The translations under genes and the position numbers were made by a program. The notes beneath the pieces are model-generated. The model ran no database searches, was not told where the DNA came from, and saw nothing but the letters and a program-made list of their open reading frames with translations. A DNA stretch of 64,000 nt from assembly GCF_019334315.1 (NCBI RefSeq), contig NZ_JAHWGL010000002.1, positions 56,556-120,555 of the forward strand, in the 5' to 3' direction. Positions 44,909 to 53,946 of this stretch are shown in pieces (positions within the stretch are counted from its first letter, which is position 1; each line of letters begins with the position of its first letter). This DNA is from Hymenobacter profundi. Lineage in GTDB: Bacteria > Bacteroidota > Bacteroidia > Cytophagales > Hymenobacteraceae.

Positions 44909-47900
44909 TTATGCATTCCTGGAATTCAAGCTAATCTGCCATGCTTGTTCAAAATCAGATGTAACTGCCCGTAGCTGCATAGGCAGTAAATTAAATTTCA
45001 GATTTAGCATCATTTGAATCAGCGTCTTTAGTTTTGGTGACAGTGTCAAGTGGGTGAGACAAGTTGATAACACCAAGCTAGCTGCCCGGCTCCGCTGCTC
45101 AGGCATTAGAGTAGGGAGCAAATAGATTTCACGCAGAAACAGTGTAATTTCTTGCATCGTGTCCGGGTGCGAAACCACTTGTCGGGGAAGGCTTTTGAGG
45201 CATTGCAGTGCTCGACCAGTAAAGCTCCCCCCAGCCTGCTTAAACTCACGAAGCAAAGTGTCTTTGTCAATTGTTAAGCCCACGTAATGTAGATCTAACA
45301 TTTTAGGCAACAATTGCTTCTGAAACTGGTCCGGAAAACAAGTTGCTAGAAATGCTTCTGAGCTAATGGTATTCCCCGAACGCAGAGAAAACTGAAGGAA
45401 GGTTGTATCGTCTGAAACCAGCAGCGTATTGATGGGTGCCGCCAGAAAAGCTGTGTCGATTATGTACTGCATGTGCTCCTGGTGATGCCCTTCGCTCAAC
45501 GTTGCCTGTCGCAACACATCAAGCTTTTCTACCACCACACGTGTTTCGCAGTGCGCTTTAATCCAAACCAGCAGGCTTTGTATGTAAGCAATCTGTCTAT
45601 CATGCATGCTAACCGGGTACACATGAGCCCGAACGCTCGTCCCAATTACCTCAGCGGTGGTTTCAACGGGTTTGGCACTCTGCTGTTTTTGAAGCCTATC
45701 CTCGAGGAATTCTACGATATAGAGTGAAATTCCCAGTCTTTGCGGTGGAACAACTTCAAATTCTTGACTCAGTTGATAGAGTAAGGCAAGCGAAGTCCAG
45801 TCTAAGATATATTGCTGGTCGCTGGATATCGATACGGCATCGAATACACTTCGGGGCGGCACCATAACACCAGGAACGCCCGTCTGGCTTTGTGCCGTGA
45901 GAGTATGCCAGGTATTTAAGCCATCACCATCAAAAAGAGCTGCGGTAAGCGTCGAGAATGTGCTTTCACCAGTTTCGTATTCAGCCAAAAGTTGCTGTGT
46001 CCGAATTTGCCGCGCGGCCCCTTCAGCGCCCGCTAATTTGCTAAGCGCTGCATGAATATGCTCAATTTCAGGGCCTTCGATATCCATAGCCTCAAATGGA
46101 AGGGTAGCATCTTTCTGGCCCCCATCTTCAAATATCTCCCGCATCAAGCCATCGTAGACATCAGTAATCTCCATAATCTCCACCGTTATTGGCCGTCCCG
46201 TGGCCGGGTGGGTCATTGGGTATTTGTGACCCTTTGTTTTGCCGAGGAGTTCGTCAGCCAGGGGATTTAGTCCACCATCAACTATTGCCGCAGTTAATGC
46301 CAGTCTGGGCTGAACAATGCCGTCAACACTGTACTTCAGGGCAGTGCCTACTTGAGCTTGAGCATATTCCCTCAAGGATTCTTCCTGCCGCTGGCCCAGC
46401 ATAAGATGAAAGAAATGCCCACGGGCTACTTTGTCGTCTTTATTGCTGGCCAGCGGATAAACTAACTCAAGACCCCAATCTAGGTGGCCTATGCGGGCAG
46501 CCAACTCAGCAACCTTAAACACATGCCGCCGCTCAACGCTGGTCGGTTCTGACACGATCTCTCGCAATTCGGCTTCCAGTTCCGGTTTACGCTGCAGCTT
46601 ATTTAAGGCCACTAGTTTTGCCCAACGCAGTCCCGAAACATCTGAAATATGACCTTTTGCAGCTGCTACCACTTCCAACATCCGCTCCCAATCGCGTAGC
46701 ATCTCAGCTAATTGGATTTCCCAGATGCAAAATTCTGAGTGAATTCCGTGCTGTTGCCGCCATGCCCTCAGGCCTTCGCGCAACTCGGCACTGTCACTAC
46801 GCCGATGGTACTGAATACTCAAGCGCAGCCACTCAGCACCTTTATCTAGTGCATGCGGGAACCCAGGCCATCCTTCCAGCACTACCCCAGCTAATTCGTA
46901 TTCTTTCAGTGCGTGATATAGGTTGGCCACCTCCTGTCTATAGACAGCATCGGTGGTTGGCTGCAGTAAGTTTGCAGCTTTTTGTAGCAGCTCAATGGCC
47001 TCCTCTCGGTGTTCGGGCGCAGCTACCCACGCATGTGCTTGCAAAAGTGTGGCTGCTAAGCCCGGCTTTACTTGCTCGCGTTGGAGAATTTCTTCGACAA
47101 AAGCCAACTGCTCTGCGTTTGTTTCACAGTGTTCTAAGTAGATAAGAGCTCGATAAAATGTGACGTCGTCAATCCGTTGCAATTCCTTTATGTGCTGCCC
47201 CAATGCAACGTGAACTTCGTCACGGGGCCGCTGAAGCTTTCGCAGCACGGTGTACCGCATAAACCCTAGCTCGGGTAGCTTGCTAGTATCAATCTGATTA
47301 ATAATCTTCAGAGCTTCTTCGTATTCTGCTGCTTGGTACAGCGCAAAAACGAGTTGATGGCCGTAGCGCTGCCGCTCCTCCGCCGATAGTGCGCTAAAGC
47401 GACGACGTAGTTCGGCGTAATCTTCTATATCACCGCTAAGCAGCCACCTAGTTAAGCCTCTAACATAGTAGTGATGTGTAAGAAAGGCCGCCTTTTCGGT
47501 GAGCTGTAGTAAATCAGTAAACTGCTTTATTACCTCATATGCAGCACTCACTGCCTCGTCCCGAAGCGGTACATGAGGTTCATCAATGGTTATTATCGGT
47601 GAAATTTGCTTCAGTGCCCGCTCAATCACGAACAGCGCTAACACGATTTGGAAACGCCGATTTTCTGGCGTGAGTTGTTTGCTAGGACGATAAGGGCTTA
47701 GGTCCTTCCGCAACAATACTTCAGCCAAATCAGAACCAGCAGTGGCCTTACCAGCCATTAGGTGTAACGTCGTCGTTTTAAACTGTTCGTCCTGCGCAAT
47801 TAGCTGAGGTACTTCCGCTAAACGCGCTTCAAAACCTGTAGGGTTATCTAGTGATAATAGTACGGCCGCGGCGATGGGGTTTAACGGGTGCATGACCTTA

Positions 47901-48736
47901 ATGGCTGAGGCAGTTGCAGCTGCCTCAGCCATTAAGTTTTGACTAAAATAGGCGCGGGCGGCCTGCTCGGCATAAAGTATTGTAATTGGGTGTAACGCGT
48001 ATGCCTGGATGAAAAACTTATCAGCTTGGTCCGTTTCGGCAATTTCCTGGTGGGTTTTGCCCAATAAATAGTTCAACCTTGCTTGCAGTGGCAAATCCGC
48101 TGCTAACTGACGGCTTACGACCGATTGTAGGCGCTGGAGTTGACGTAAGGCTGAATAAGGTCGATAATTTGCCAGCTCTTCTCGCTCGACGCTGTCCAGC
48201 ACAGCATTTACGATGCCGGAGCTTACTGCGTCAGGCCTTGCTATCAATTCAGCCAACTGTTGGGTGCCCGTTAACGCAAAGCGTAGAGCTGCTTCCTTGT
48301 AATTTTCTTCAACAAACCGCTTTTTCAGTTCCTTATCTTCCTTTATCGCAGTCATTAAACGCCCGACAAAGTCATCTAGCTCCCGCTGGGTTGGTCGGAT
48401 AAGTTGTACAGACCCAGCAAAATCATCCGGCGATAATTGAGGGTCTTCCCCAAAAAGCTGATACGTTAGCACAATCTCCCAGAAGGCAGGAAACTGAAAG
48501 AATCTAAACTGGGTATCCAGCGGACTAACTCCATATTCCTGGCGGCACTCGTCCAACAGGCGCTGAATAATCTTCGTGAGTTGCGCTTTATAAGAAGGAT
48601 TCGCAATCAGGTTCTTAACGTAATCGGTGCTCTGCTTACCGATTTCACGCCCTGTTAGCTTGATTGGATTTAAACCAATATAATCCAATACACCAATAGC
48701 TGTTGTTACTAGCGCAGTTGCAGTTGTTAACTCCAT
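44909..48736 (-). CDS. Giant TPR protein with C-terminal PIN-like domain
   Basis: The 1275-residue soluble protein has an N-terminal helical domain (about 1-180) and then long TPR-like helical repeats (about 200-900). A region with PIN-nuclease features follows: YILDWTSLALLYQL near 975, and LLVSDDTTFLQFS near 1135, which supply acidic residues at the expected ends. GC content is much lower than in the tra genes. I know no named family. Large repeat scaffold plus possible nuclease in an accessory island suggests a defence or abortive-infection role (inference). The start is the ATG at 48736. Confidence 0.7.
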   Translation of the reverse strand: MELTTATALVTTAIGVLDYIGLNPIKLTGREIGKQSTDYVKNLIANPSYKAQLTKIIQRLLDECRQEYGVSPLDTQFRFFQFPAFWEIVLTYQLFGEDPQLSPDDFAGSVQLIRPTQRELDDFVGRLMTAIKEDKELKKRFVEENYKEAALRFALTGTQQLAELIARPDAVSSGIVNAVLDSVEREELANYRPYSALRQLQRLQSVVSRQLAADLPLQARLNYLLGKTHQEIAETDQADKFFIQAYALHPITILYAEQAARAYFSQNLMAEAAATASAIKVMHPLNPIAAAVLLSLDNPTGFEARLAEVPQLIAQDEQFKTTTLHLMAGKATAGSDLAEVLLRKDLSPYRPSKQLTPENRRFQIVLALFVIERALKQISPIITIDEPHVPLRDEAVSAAYEVIKQFTDLLQLTEKAAFLTHHYYVRGLTRWLLSGDIEDYAELRRRFSALSAEERQRYGHQLVFALYQAAEYEEALKIINQIDTSKLPELGFMRYTVLRKLQRPRDEVHVALGQHIKELQRIDDVTFYRALIYLEHCETNAEQLAFVEEILQREQVKPGLAATLLQAHAWVAAPEHREEAIELLQKAANLLQPTTDAVYRQEVANLYHALKEYELAGVVLEGWPGFPHALDKGAEWLRLSIQYHRRSDSAELREGLRAWRQQHGIHSEFCIWEIQLAEMLRDWERMLEVVAAAKGHISDVSGLRWAKLVALNKLQRKPELEAELREIVSEPTSVERRHVFKVAELAARIGHLDWGLELVYPLASNKDDKVARGHFFHLMLGQRQEESLREYAQAQVGTALKYSVDGIVQPRLALTAAIVDGGLNPLADELLGKTKGHKYPMTHPATGRPITVEIMEITDVYDGLMREIFEDGGQKDATLPFEAMDIEGPEIEHIHAALSKLAGAEGAARQIRTQQLLAEYETGESTFSTLTAALFDGDGLNTWHTLTAQSQTGVPGVMVPPRSVFDAVSISSDQQYILDWTSLALLYQLSQEFEVVPPQRLGISLYIVEFLEDRLQKQQSAKPVETTAEVIGTSVRAHVYPVSMHDRQIAYIQSLLVWIKAHCETRVVVEKLDVLRQATLSEGHHQEHMQYIIDTAFLAAPINTLLVSDDTTFLQFSLRSGNTISSEAFLATCFPDQFQKQLLPKMLDLHYVGLTIDKDTLLREFKQAGGSFTGRALQCLKSLPRQVVSHPDTMQEITLFLREIYLLPTLMPEQRSRAASLVLSTCLTHLTLSPKLKTLIQMMLNLKFNLLPMQLRAVTSDFEQAWQISLNSRNA

Positions 48737-48816
48737 AAGGCGAACTATTCAAGATTCATTTTCTAAGAATGGATTCACTTCGTGACTATTTAGTGGTTGC
48801 CACTATCCGCTTCTAG

Positions 48817-48945
48817 TCAAGTTAAGCGTCGGTGCGCCGCGCCGATAGCGGCCGTTCGCTCGTCACTCATACCGGCAGCGGCGGCAAACTCCGGCCACCG
48901 CGCCACCTGTACCAGCAGCTCGGCCACGAGGTCTTCGGCCTATGG
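48817..48945 (-). pseudogene. C-terminal remnant of a HipA-like gene
   Basis: On the minus strand the segment encodes about 40 residues (AEDLVAELLVQVARWPEFAA, then GMSDERTAAIGAAHRRLT, stop at 48817-48819), similar in style to the end of HipA toxin kinases. It is GC-rich, unlike both flanking genes, and has no start. The break falls where the low-GC SEC-C gene ends, so an island junction probably cut the gene. Confidence 0.6.
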
Positions 48946-48951
48946 CTTAAA

Positions 48952-49845
48952 TCAAGCATAAACACGCTTTAAGAACTTCGAGGGCGGCGGTACAGAGAAC
49001 TGAACGACCACATGAGGGCGTAGCACGCCTTCTTGTGGCAAGCAACATTGCGCGTAGCTTCCCTGTGGGTTTACGCATGGACATGCCTCGTTGGGGTCAG
49101 CATCTCTATAGCGGACATGGGGATGACGGATTGTTGTTCGTTCTATCTTCCATTCATTCCATGGCGATGATAGACCTTTGATGACATACTGCAGCAAAGG
49201 GTAGGCTTCTTTATTCGGTTTTCCGCCACTAGCGGCGGGGTCAGCGGTAAACAGCACCGAATACTTCTGGACCGGATTGTGAACAATGGCTATTGCAAGC
49301 ACGTCCGCTCCGGTGACTCTACGAAAGCAACGCTCGCCGTCGTAAATTTCCCCAGGTTGGTGTCCACACCCCTTGCGCAGAGATATTACCGCGTCACAAA
49401 GCCCGCACCGTACTTCCCGCTTCCAGATTTCGGGGCTCGCGAATACGGAATAGGGATAAAGCGACTGCCAACGTGCCGTAGTGATCCGGATAAAAGCTAA
49501 GCCGTACGACTCATCAAACGGGGTAAAATGTTGGGCCAACGCGCGAAGCGTAAGCTCGATGATCTCTAGCTCACGCCAGGCGGCATAGAACCGCGATTTC
49601 TTTAAGAGCGTAAAAACCCGCAAATACCCTCGTTGAATTGCAGCTACTGTTTCCAAACACCAAACCGCCTTGGCTAGGTGCTGGTCTCCGTCGGTAACAG
49701 CGGTGCGTTTAATCGAGGCGAGGCACGGCGCAAGTTCGCGGAGCAGTGTCGCGTGCTGCGGAGTGGTGCGTTTGTAGTCGGCCAGTAAAGAGCGGGGACG
49801 CGCTAGCAGAGGGTGGTCGGAGATAAGCTTTTCTGAACCAGTCAT
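48952..49845 (-). CDS. SEC-C motif protein of unknown function
   Basis: The 297-residue protein has a helical N-terminal half and a middle Cys pair (CGLCDAVISLRKGCG). Near the end is a SEC-C-like zinc motif (CPCVNPQGSYAQCC, about 258-271). SEC-C motifs bind zinc and often mark proteins that touch nucleic acids or the translocase. The ATG overlaps the stop of the upstream membrane-protein gene (49842-49845), so they form a coupled pair. No overall family recognised. Confidence 0.65.
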   Translation of the reverse strand: MTGSEKLISDHPLLARPRSLLADYKRTTPQHATLLRELAPCLASIKRTAVTDGDQHLAKAVWCLETVAAIQRGYLRVFTLLKKSRFYAAWRELEIIELTLRALAQHFTPFDESYGLAFIRITTARWQSLYPYSVFASPEIWKREVRCGLCDAVISLRKGCGHQPGEIYDGERCFRRVTGADVLAIAIVHNPVQKYSVLFTADPAASGGKPNKEAYPLLQYVIKGLSSPWNEWKIERTTIRHPHVRYRDADPNEACPCVNPQGSYAQCCLPQEGVLRPHVVVQFSVPPPSKFLKRVYA

Positions 49846-50468
49846 TGCTTATCTGAAGCCGTATCGGCTGGCTTTTCCAACGATTTTGGCACCGATGGTA
49901 CAGGAGCGAGTGCGGTAGCATCGGCGCTTGCCACTTGTTGCGCAAGATTTGTAATTCGCCACAATTCGTCCGCCGGACCTTCGTAAATCAGACGCTTTGA
50001 GCCCCCATCAGGAGATTCTATTATGACTTGCAGTTTGGCATCGGTTCGCGCATGACGGTCTAATAGGCGCTGCTTCAACCACTCGGAAATCAAGTTAACT
50101 ACGACGGGTAGCACCACCAGCGTACCCACCGGTATCAGGATGTCTGGCAGCCAAACCAAGTCCGCGTGCAAAGAGACTTCGCTAAAGTCTTCATCACGCA
50201 CAGCGACTTCGCTTTGGATGTCTGGCGGGGTATTTTCTTGAAAATAATGGAACAGCTCCGCGGTATGCGTCGGAAACACTGGCCGGTCAATATCGCGGAA
50301 TGATTCCCATTGCACAAAGACTATGTTCGCTCGGTGCAAGGAGGCGCGAAGCTCTTCGTCGACCCATGGACGTGCTGCTAAGCTAGCGACGGTAGTCGTG
50401 TCTTGCTCAACGGTCAGCTTTAGGGGAAGGCGCTCAGCAAGGGGAGGGGTGTAGTGAAAGTCGTCCAT
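49842..50468 (-). CDS. Unknown membrane protein paired with SEC-C protein
   Basis: The 208-residue protein has a mixed N-terminal domain (about 1-105), one hydrophobic segment (PDILIPVGTLVVLPVVVNLI, about 108-127), a basic stretch and a C-terminal cytosolic domain (AKLQVIIESPDGGSKRLIYEGPADELWRI). It overlaps the SEC-C gene by 4 bp. Two-gene coupling of a membrane protein with a zinc-motif protein resembles sensor/effector pairs, but no function can be named. Confidence 0.65.
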   Translation of the reverse strand: MDDFHYTPPLAERLPLKLTVEQDTTTVASLAARPWVDEELRASLHRANIVFVQWESFRDIDRPVFPTHTAELFHYFQENTPPDIQSEVAVRDEDFSEVSLHADLVWLPDILIPVGTLVVLPVVVNLISEWLKQRLLDRHARTDAKLQVIIESPDGGSKRLIYEGPADELWRITNLAQQVASADATALAPVPSVPKSLEKPADTASDKQ

Positions 50469-50581
50469 CTATAGAAACGTTAAACAGGAGCCTGAAAAGA
50501 ATGAGCCAAGCTCTTATCGAAACTGACCCGGTGATAAACGAGTAAAATTATTTCTTTACTCTGCTTTATTGCGGCTTGGTT

Positions 50582-51514
50582 TTACTCCCGACTCTTGACT
50601 AGCGCATTAACTGATATACTGAGCTTTGCGGCAGTCCGGGAGTTGTCATTTTGCACGCAGATGAAAATCTGGCTCGTTCCAGGTGCCACGGCGAATGACC
50701 TTGACTCTTGAGTAACATTGACTGCCGAACGAAAGCAATGCTCTACCGGGGGCATTTGACCTTTCGTTGCTGGCGCCATGAAAGGAACCGTGAGTTGAGT
50801 ATCATCGGTCACAAAAAACCGGCATTTGGTACTGACCTCAGGTGGCGTCTGCTGCGCCTCAGAAGCTAACGCTTTCGCTCCTGCTGTAAGTAGCAGACTT
50901 GCACCTCCAGTTACTGGCGCTGCTGCGTAGGCTGCAGCCAAGGTGATCGCAGTACTCCAGGTGATCGGTGGCTGACCTTCATCACGGATATCAATTTTGT
51001 ATACCACACCAACGGTACCAGGAGGCAACGGTACCGGGACCATTACCCGTGAACTGCCCGAGTTGTAATAAGAATGAAGTTTTGCTGTTGACAATGCCAG
51101 TGCTTCCTGCCACTTAAGCTTTACCTTAATCTCGCGACCGTCCTCCCGCCATTCCCGGTAGTCTCCCTGCGGAGCACCCTTTATATAAGTGCCGGTGAAG
51201 TGCGGTTTGCCATTCTCGTACCACGCGGCACAAAGTCCGGAGGCAACGTCAGGTGCTTCACCTATCAATTTGCCCTCGAATTGCTTCTTCCAAGATGGAT
51301 AGAAGTAATCCCTTACGGTGCCGACGGTGAGACCATCAGAACCATGACGTGCAATGCGAGCATAGACCCGGTCTTGCGCAATATCCGTGCGCTCCCAATC
51401 ATGGTCAAAGTAAACCGTATCGGTCGGTGGTAAGGGCACGGTAGTTTTGGACTTCTGAGCCAGTGTGGGAACACTTATAAGAAGTAGGAACTGTATAAAG
51501 TAAAGTTTAGCCAT
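50582..51514 (-). CDS. Secreted MORN-repeat-like protein
   Basis: The predicted 310-residue exported protein uses ATG 51514, which puts the signal peptide first (MAKLYFIQFLLLISVPTLAQ); ATG 51538 adds eight residues. MORN-like repeats include AAWYENGKPHFTGTYIKG followed by GDYREWREDG. A hydrophobic Ala/Gly stretch lies at about 185-205, and the C-terminal region is beta-rich. Cell-envelope location is likely; function unknown. Confidence 0.65.
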   Translation of the reverse strand: MAKLYFIQFLLLISVPTLAQKSKTTVPLPPTDTVYFDHDWERTDIAQDRVYARIARHGSDGLTVGTVRDYFYPSWKKQFEGKLIGEAPDVASGLCAAWYENGKPHFTGTYIKGAPQGDYREWREDGREIKVKLKWQEALALSTAKLHSYYNSGSSRVMVPVPLPPGTVGVVYKIDIRDEGQPPITWSTAITLAAAYAAAPVTGGASLLLTAGAKALASEAQQTPPEVSTKCRFFVTDDTQLTVPFMAPATKGQMPPVEHCFRSAVNVTQESRSFAVAPGTSQIFICVQNDNSRTAAKLSISVNALVKSRE

Positions 51515-51672
51515 AAGGGGAAAGCGAAGAGAAAACACAGAAAGGTGGTCGGTAAATGTACTAACAAGTCGGTTTCATGATAATCCGGCCAACTTGATAT
51601 TATGATTTTCAATGCCACTGCCATTGTCATTAAAAACTCCCTCCGGAGGGCCATAGAGCGTATCTTGCCGCT

Positions 51673-51768
51673 ATGCTGGCCGTATCGACTCTTTCTACTT
51701 CTCAGGCTGTAGCACCCGATTTTACCCTTTGCCGTCTCATGCTTGCTGCCGAGCCTGCTGTTGTTTAG
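51673..51768 (+). CDS. Possible short leader peptide
   Basis: A 31-codon frame starts at ATG 51673, 4 bp after TATCTTGCCG (a possible -7 region), and ends 15 bp before the next gene. It may be a leader or chance. The hairpin-forming CCCTCCGGAGGG lies just upstream. Confidence 0.25.
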   Translation: MLAVSTLSTSQAVAPDFTLCRLMLAAEPAVV

Positions 51769-51783
51769 CCCTTTCGTATAACG

Positions 51784-52779
51784 ATGTACTCAGCGACTCA
51801 ACTTGCCCAATCAAGACGCAATCCGCAGACACACCAGCAAACGGCGCAAGAGCTTATTAATCTCCTTCAAGCAGGGCAGAACTTGTCCTTAGCCGAAGAA
51901 TTTTACGCCTGCTCGGTCATGGAAACCTTGCGGGGTGAAGATGGCAACAAGTTTTTCAACCTTCACGACTGCCCCGGCTGTGTAAATCACCTGTTCAATA
52001 AGTGCTACCTAACCTACCACCAAAACCTTAGTGGCCAGTTGAGGGCTAATGATGCTTTCGGGATAATCCCACAGCACCAGGTTGACCAAGATGTTGCCTT
52101 TCTAGAAACTCAGTATCGAGAGTGGTTGCAGGTTATCGAAACAACCAACCACTCTGATTTGCTGCTCCAGTATGTTGGAAAAGAGTCGCGCAACCATTTA
52201 AAGAACAGCCGCAAGTTCGCGCTACGCCGCCGACAAGGCAGCCGACTCCAGCAGCATGCAGAGAAGAGCGTGGTGCTGCACAGCAAGTATTTATACCTGA
52301 AGGTTCGCAAGTTCTATCAGGAATTGAAAGCTACTGAGCAGTTGGTCACGGCTTGTGGACATACCATCCTGATTGATGGTTTTGCTCACTTTCATATCCT
52401 CTTTCGCCACTACGCGCAGCATGTTAAGGAGTACCAAGATGATACATCGTATCACGTCGACCAAAATCTCAACCCGGAGAACCTGCCTAACGAATTAGTA
52501 GCGATTCTTCAGGAGTACTTCCATTTGATTCCATGCGCTTCCTTTAACAGAGAGCGGACATATGTGCGAATCAATGGTACTGTGTACGCCATCTGGTTTA
52601 AGGCTCATCAAAGGCATAGCGGTGGCCAGACTAACCAGGTCTTGCGGCTTCAGACGTTTTACCCGGTTACCCAGGCGCGCGAATTAGAGTTCGTTGGTGC
52701 CCTGGCAGAGATGGTAGCTCCCAGTGGTCGAGGGCTTTTTTATAAACCCATAGTACAGGGAGCAGTAACAGACCCGTAA
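51784..52779 (+). CDS. Unknown soluble protein
   Basis: The 331-residue protein has a possible metal-binding cluster near residues 41-75 (CSVMETLRGEDG, HDCPGCVNHLFNKC) and a very basic middle (RKFALRRRQGSRLQQH). LIDGFAHFHILFRHYAQH and a beta-rich end follow. No family recognised. Low GC like the rest of the island. It lies directly before the recombinase palindrome. Confidence 0.65.
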   Translation: MYSATQLAQSRRNPQTHQQTAQELINLLQAGQNLSLAEEFYACSVMETLRGEDGNKFFNLHDCPGCVNHLFNKCYLTYHQNLSGQLRANDAFGIIPQHQVDQDVAFLETQYREWLQVIETTNHSDLLLQYVGKESRNHLKNSRKFALRRRQGSRLQQHAEKSVVLHSKYLYLKVRKFYQELKATEQLVTACGHTILIDGFAHFHILFRHYAQHVKEYQDDTSYHVDQNLNPENLPNELVAILQEYFHLIPCASFNRERTYVRINGTVYAIWFKAHQRHSGGQTNQVLRLQTFYPVTQARELEFVGALAEMVAPSGRGLFYKPIVQGAVTDP

Positions 52780-52829
52780 GCTCTTCAGTCATAATGTGAG
52801 AAGCCAACTGTCTGTCGGCTCGTCCATAT

Positions 52830-52864
52830 TTTAGGTATCATAACGTTTAATTATGATACCTAAA
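52830..52864. repeat. 14-bp palindrome with 7-bp spacer (recombinase core-site candidate)
   Basis: TTTAGGTATCATAA (52830-52843), spacer CGTTTAA, TTATGATACCTAAA (52851-52864). The arms are perfect. Arm length plus 7-bp spacer is what tyrosine recombinases use for binding and strand exchange. It ends 14 bp before the recombinase gene, so it could also autoregulate that gene. Confidence 0.7.
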
Positions 52865-52865
52865 G

Positions 52866-52873
52866 TATCTTCG
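52866..52873 (+). promoter_or_regulatory. Putative -7 element TATCTTCG of the recombinase gene
   Basis: The octamer is the same as before both fluoride riboswitches, only 5 bp from the ATG at 52879. If used, the mRNA would be leaderless or nearly so, and the adjacent palindrome would occupy the promoter spacer. Confidence 0.4.
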
Positions 52874-52878
52874 CCCGC

Positions 52879-53892
52879 ATGAGCACCGAAATCACCCGAA
52901 TTCCCGACGAACCGCACGCCTTGGGCTCGCAGTTGTCGACGGCCGCGGCCAACGTGGCCCGCTACATCAAGGCTGGCCTGGAGGGGGCCGACAATACGGT
53001 GCTCGCGTACTCAGCCGACCTGAAAAGCTTCGGGGACTTCTGCCAGCTGCACAGCCTGAACCCGCTGCCGGCCGACGTGGCCACTGTGGCCCGGTACGTG
53101 GCCGACCTGGCTGACATCCCGCGCAAGCTCTCCACCATCCGGCGGCACCTGGCCGCCATCCACAAGCACCACCAGCTGCGCGGCTACCCCTCGCCGGTGC
53201 GGGCCGACGAGTTGGCGTTGGTTATGGAAGGCATCACCCGCACCCTGGGCAAGCGGCAAAAGCAAGCGCCGGCGTTTACGATCGAAGAGCTCAAGGAAAG
53301 CATCCGGCGGCTGGACGTCACCACTACGGCGGGCCTGCGTGACCGGGCGCTGCTGCTGCTGGGCTTCGCCGGCGCCTTCCGCCGCTCCGAGCTCGTGGCC
53401 CTGGACGTGGAGCACCTGGAATTCACGGAGCGGGCCCTGATTGTGCACCTGGCCAAGAGCAAAACCAACCAGGCCGGCGAGGTCGAAGACAAAGCCGTGT
53501 TCTACGCTGCGACGGCGGCCTTTTGCCCGGTGCGTTGCACCCGGGCCTGGCTGCAGCAGCTGGGCCGCAGCACCGGCCCCTTGTTTGTCTCCCTAAAGCG
53601 TGGCAAGGTCAAAGGCCAAGCCCTGCCCACCTTGAAGCGGCTATCCCCCTTGCGGGTCAATGAGCTGGTGCAGCTGCACCTAAACCACGATGAAGAAGGC
53701 CACAAGATTCCGGAGAAGAACTATTCGGCCCACTCGCTCCGCGTTTCCTTTATTACCGTGTCGGTGCTTCGGGGGCAGTCTAACCGTTTTATCAAGAACC
53801 AGACGAAGCAGAAGACGGATGCGATGATTGACCGTTACTCACGTTTAGATGACGTGGTAAGCTTCAATGCTGCTCAGAACTTAGGGTTGTAG
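52879..53892 (+). CDS. Tyrosine recombinase/integrase
   Basis: The 337-residue protein has an N-terminal SAM-like core-binding domain (about 20-105) and a C-terminal catalytic domain (about 125-330). Catalytic features: Arg in GFAGAFRRSELVAL, Lys in HLAKSKTNQ, HSLR, and the nucleophile Tyr in MIDRYSR. The usual second His (TGHxS) is replaced by Lys (QTKQKTDAMIDRY), which is unusual. A 14-bp palindrome lies just upstream. It may resolve plasmid multimers or move the low-GC island. The gene itself is GC-rich, unlike its neighbours. Confidence 0.88.
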   Translation: MSTEITRIPDEPHALGSQLSTAAANVARYIKAGLEGADNTVLAYSADLKSFGDFCQLHSLNPLPADVATVARYVADLADIPRKLSTIRRHLAAIHKHHQLRGYPSPVRADELALVMEGITRTLGKRQKQAPAFTIEELKESIRRLDVTTTAGLRDRALLLLGFAGAFRRSELVALDVEHLEFTERALIVHLAKSKTNQAGEVEDKAVFYAATAAFCPVRCTRAWLQQLGRSTGPLFVSLKRGKVKGQALPTLKRLSPLRVNELVQLHLNHDEEGHKIPEKNYSAHSLRVSFITVSVLRGQSNRFIKNQTKQKTDAMIDRYSRLDDVVSFNAAQNLGL

Positions 53893-53946
53893 TGTAGTTC
53901 GCATTCAGATACTATACAGTGATAAGGCCAAGGGTCTCTTCCCAAG

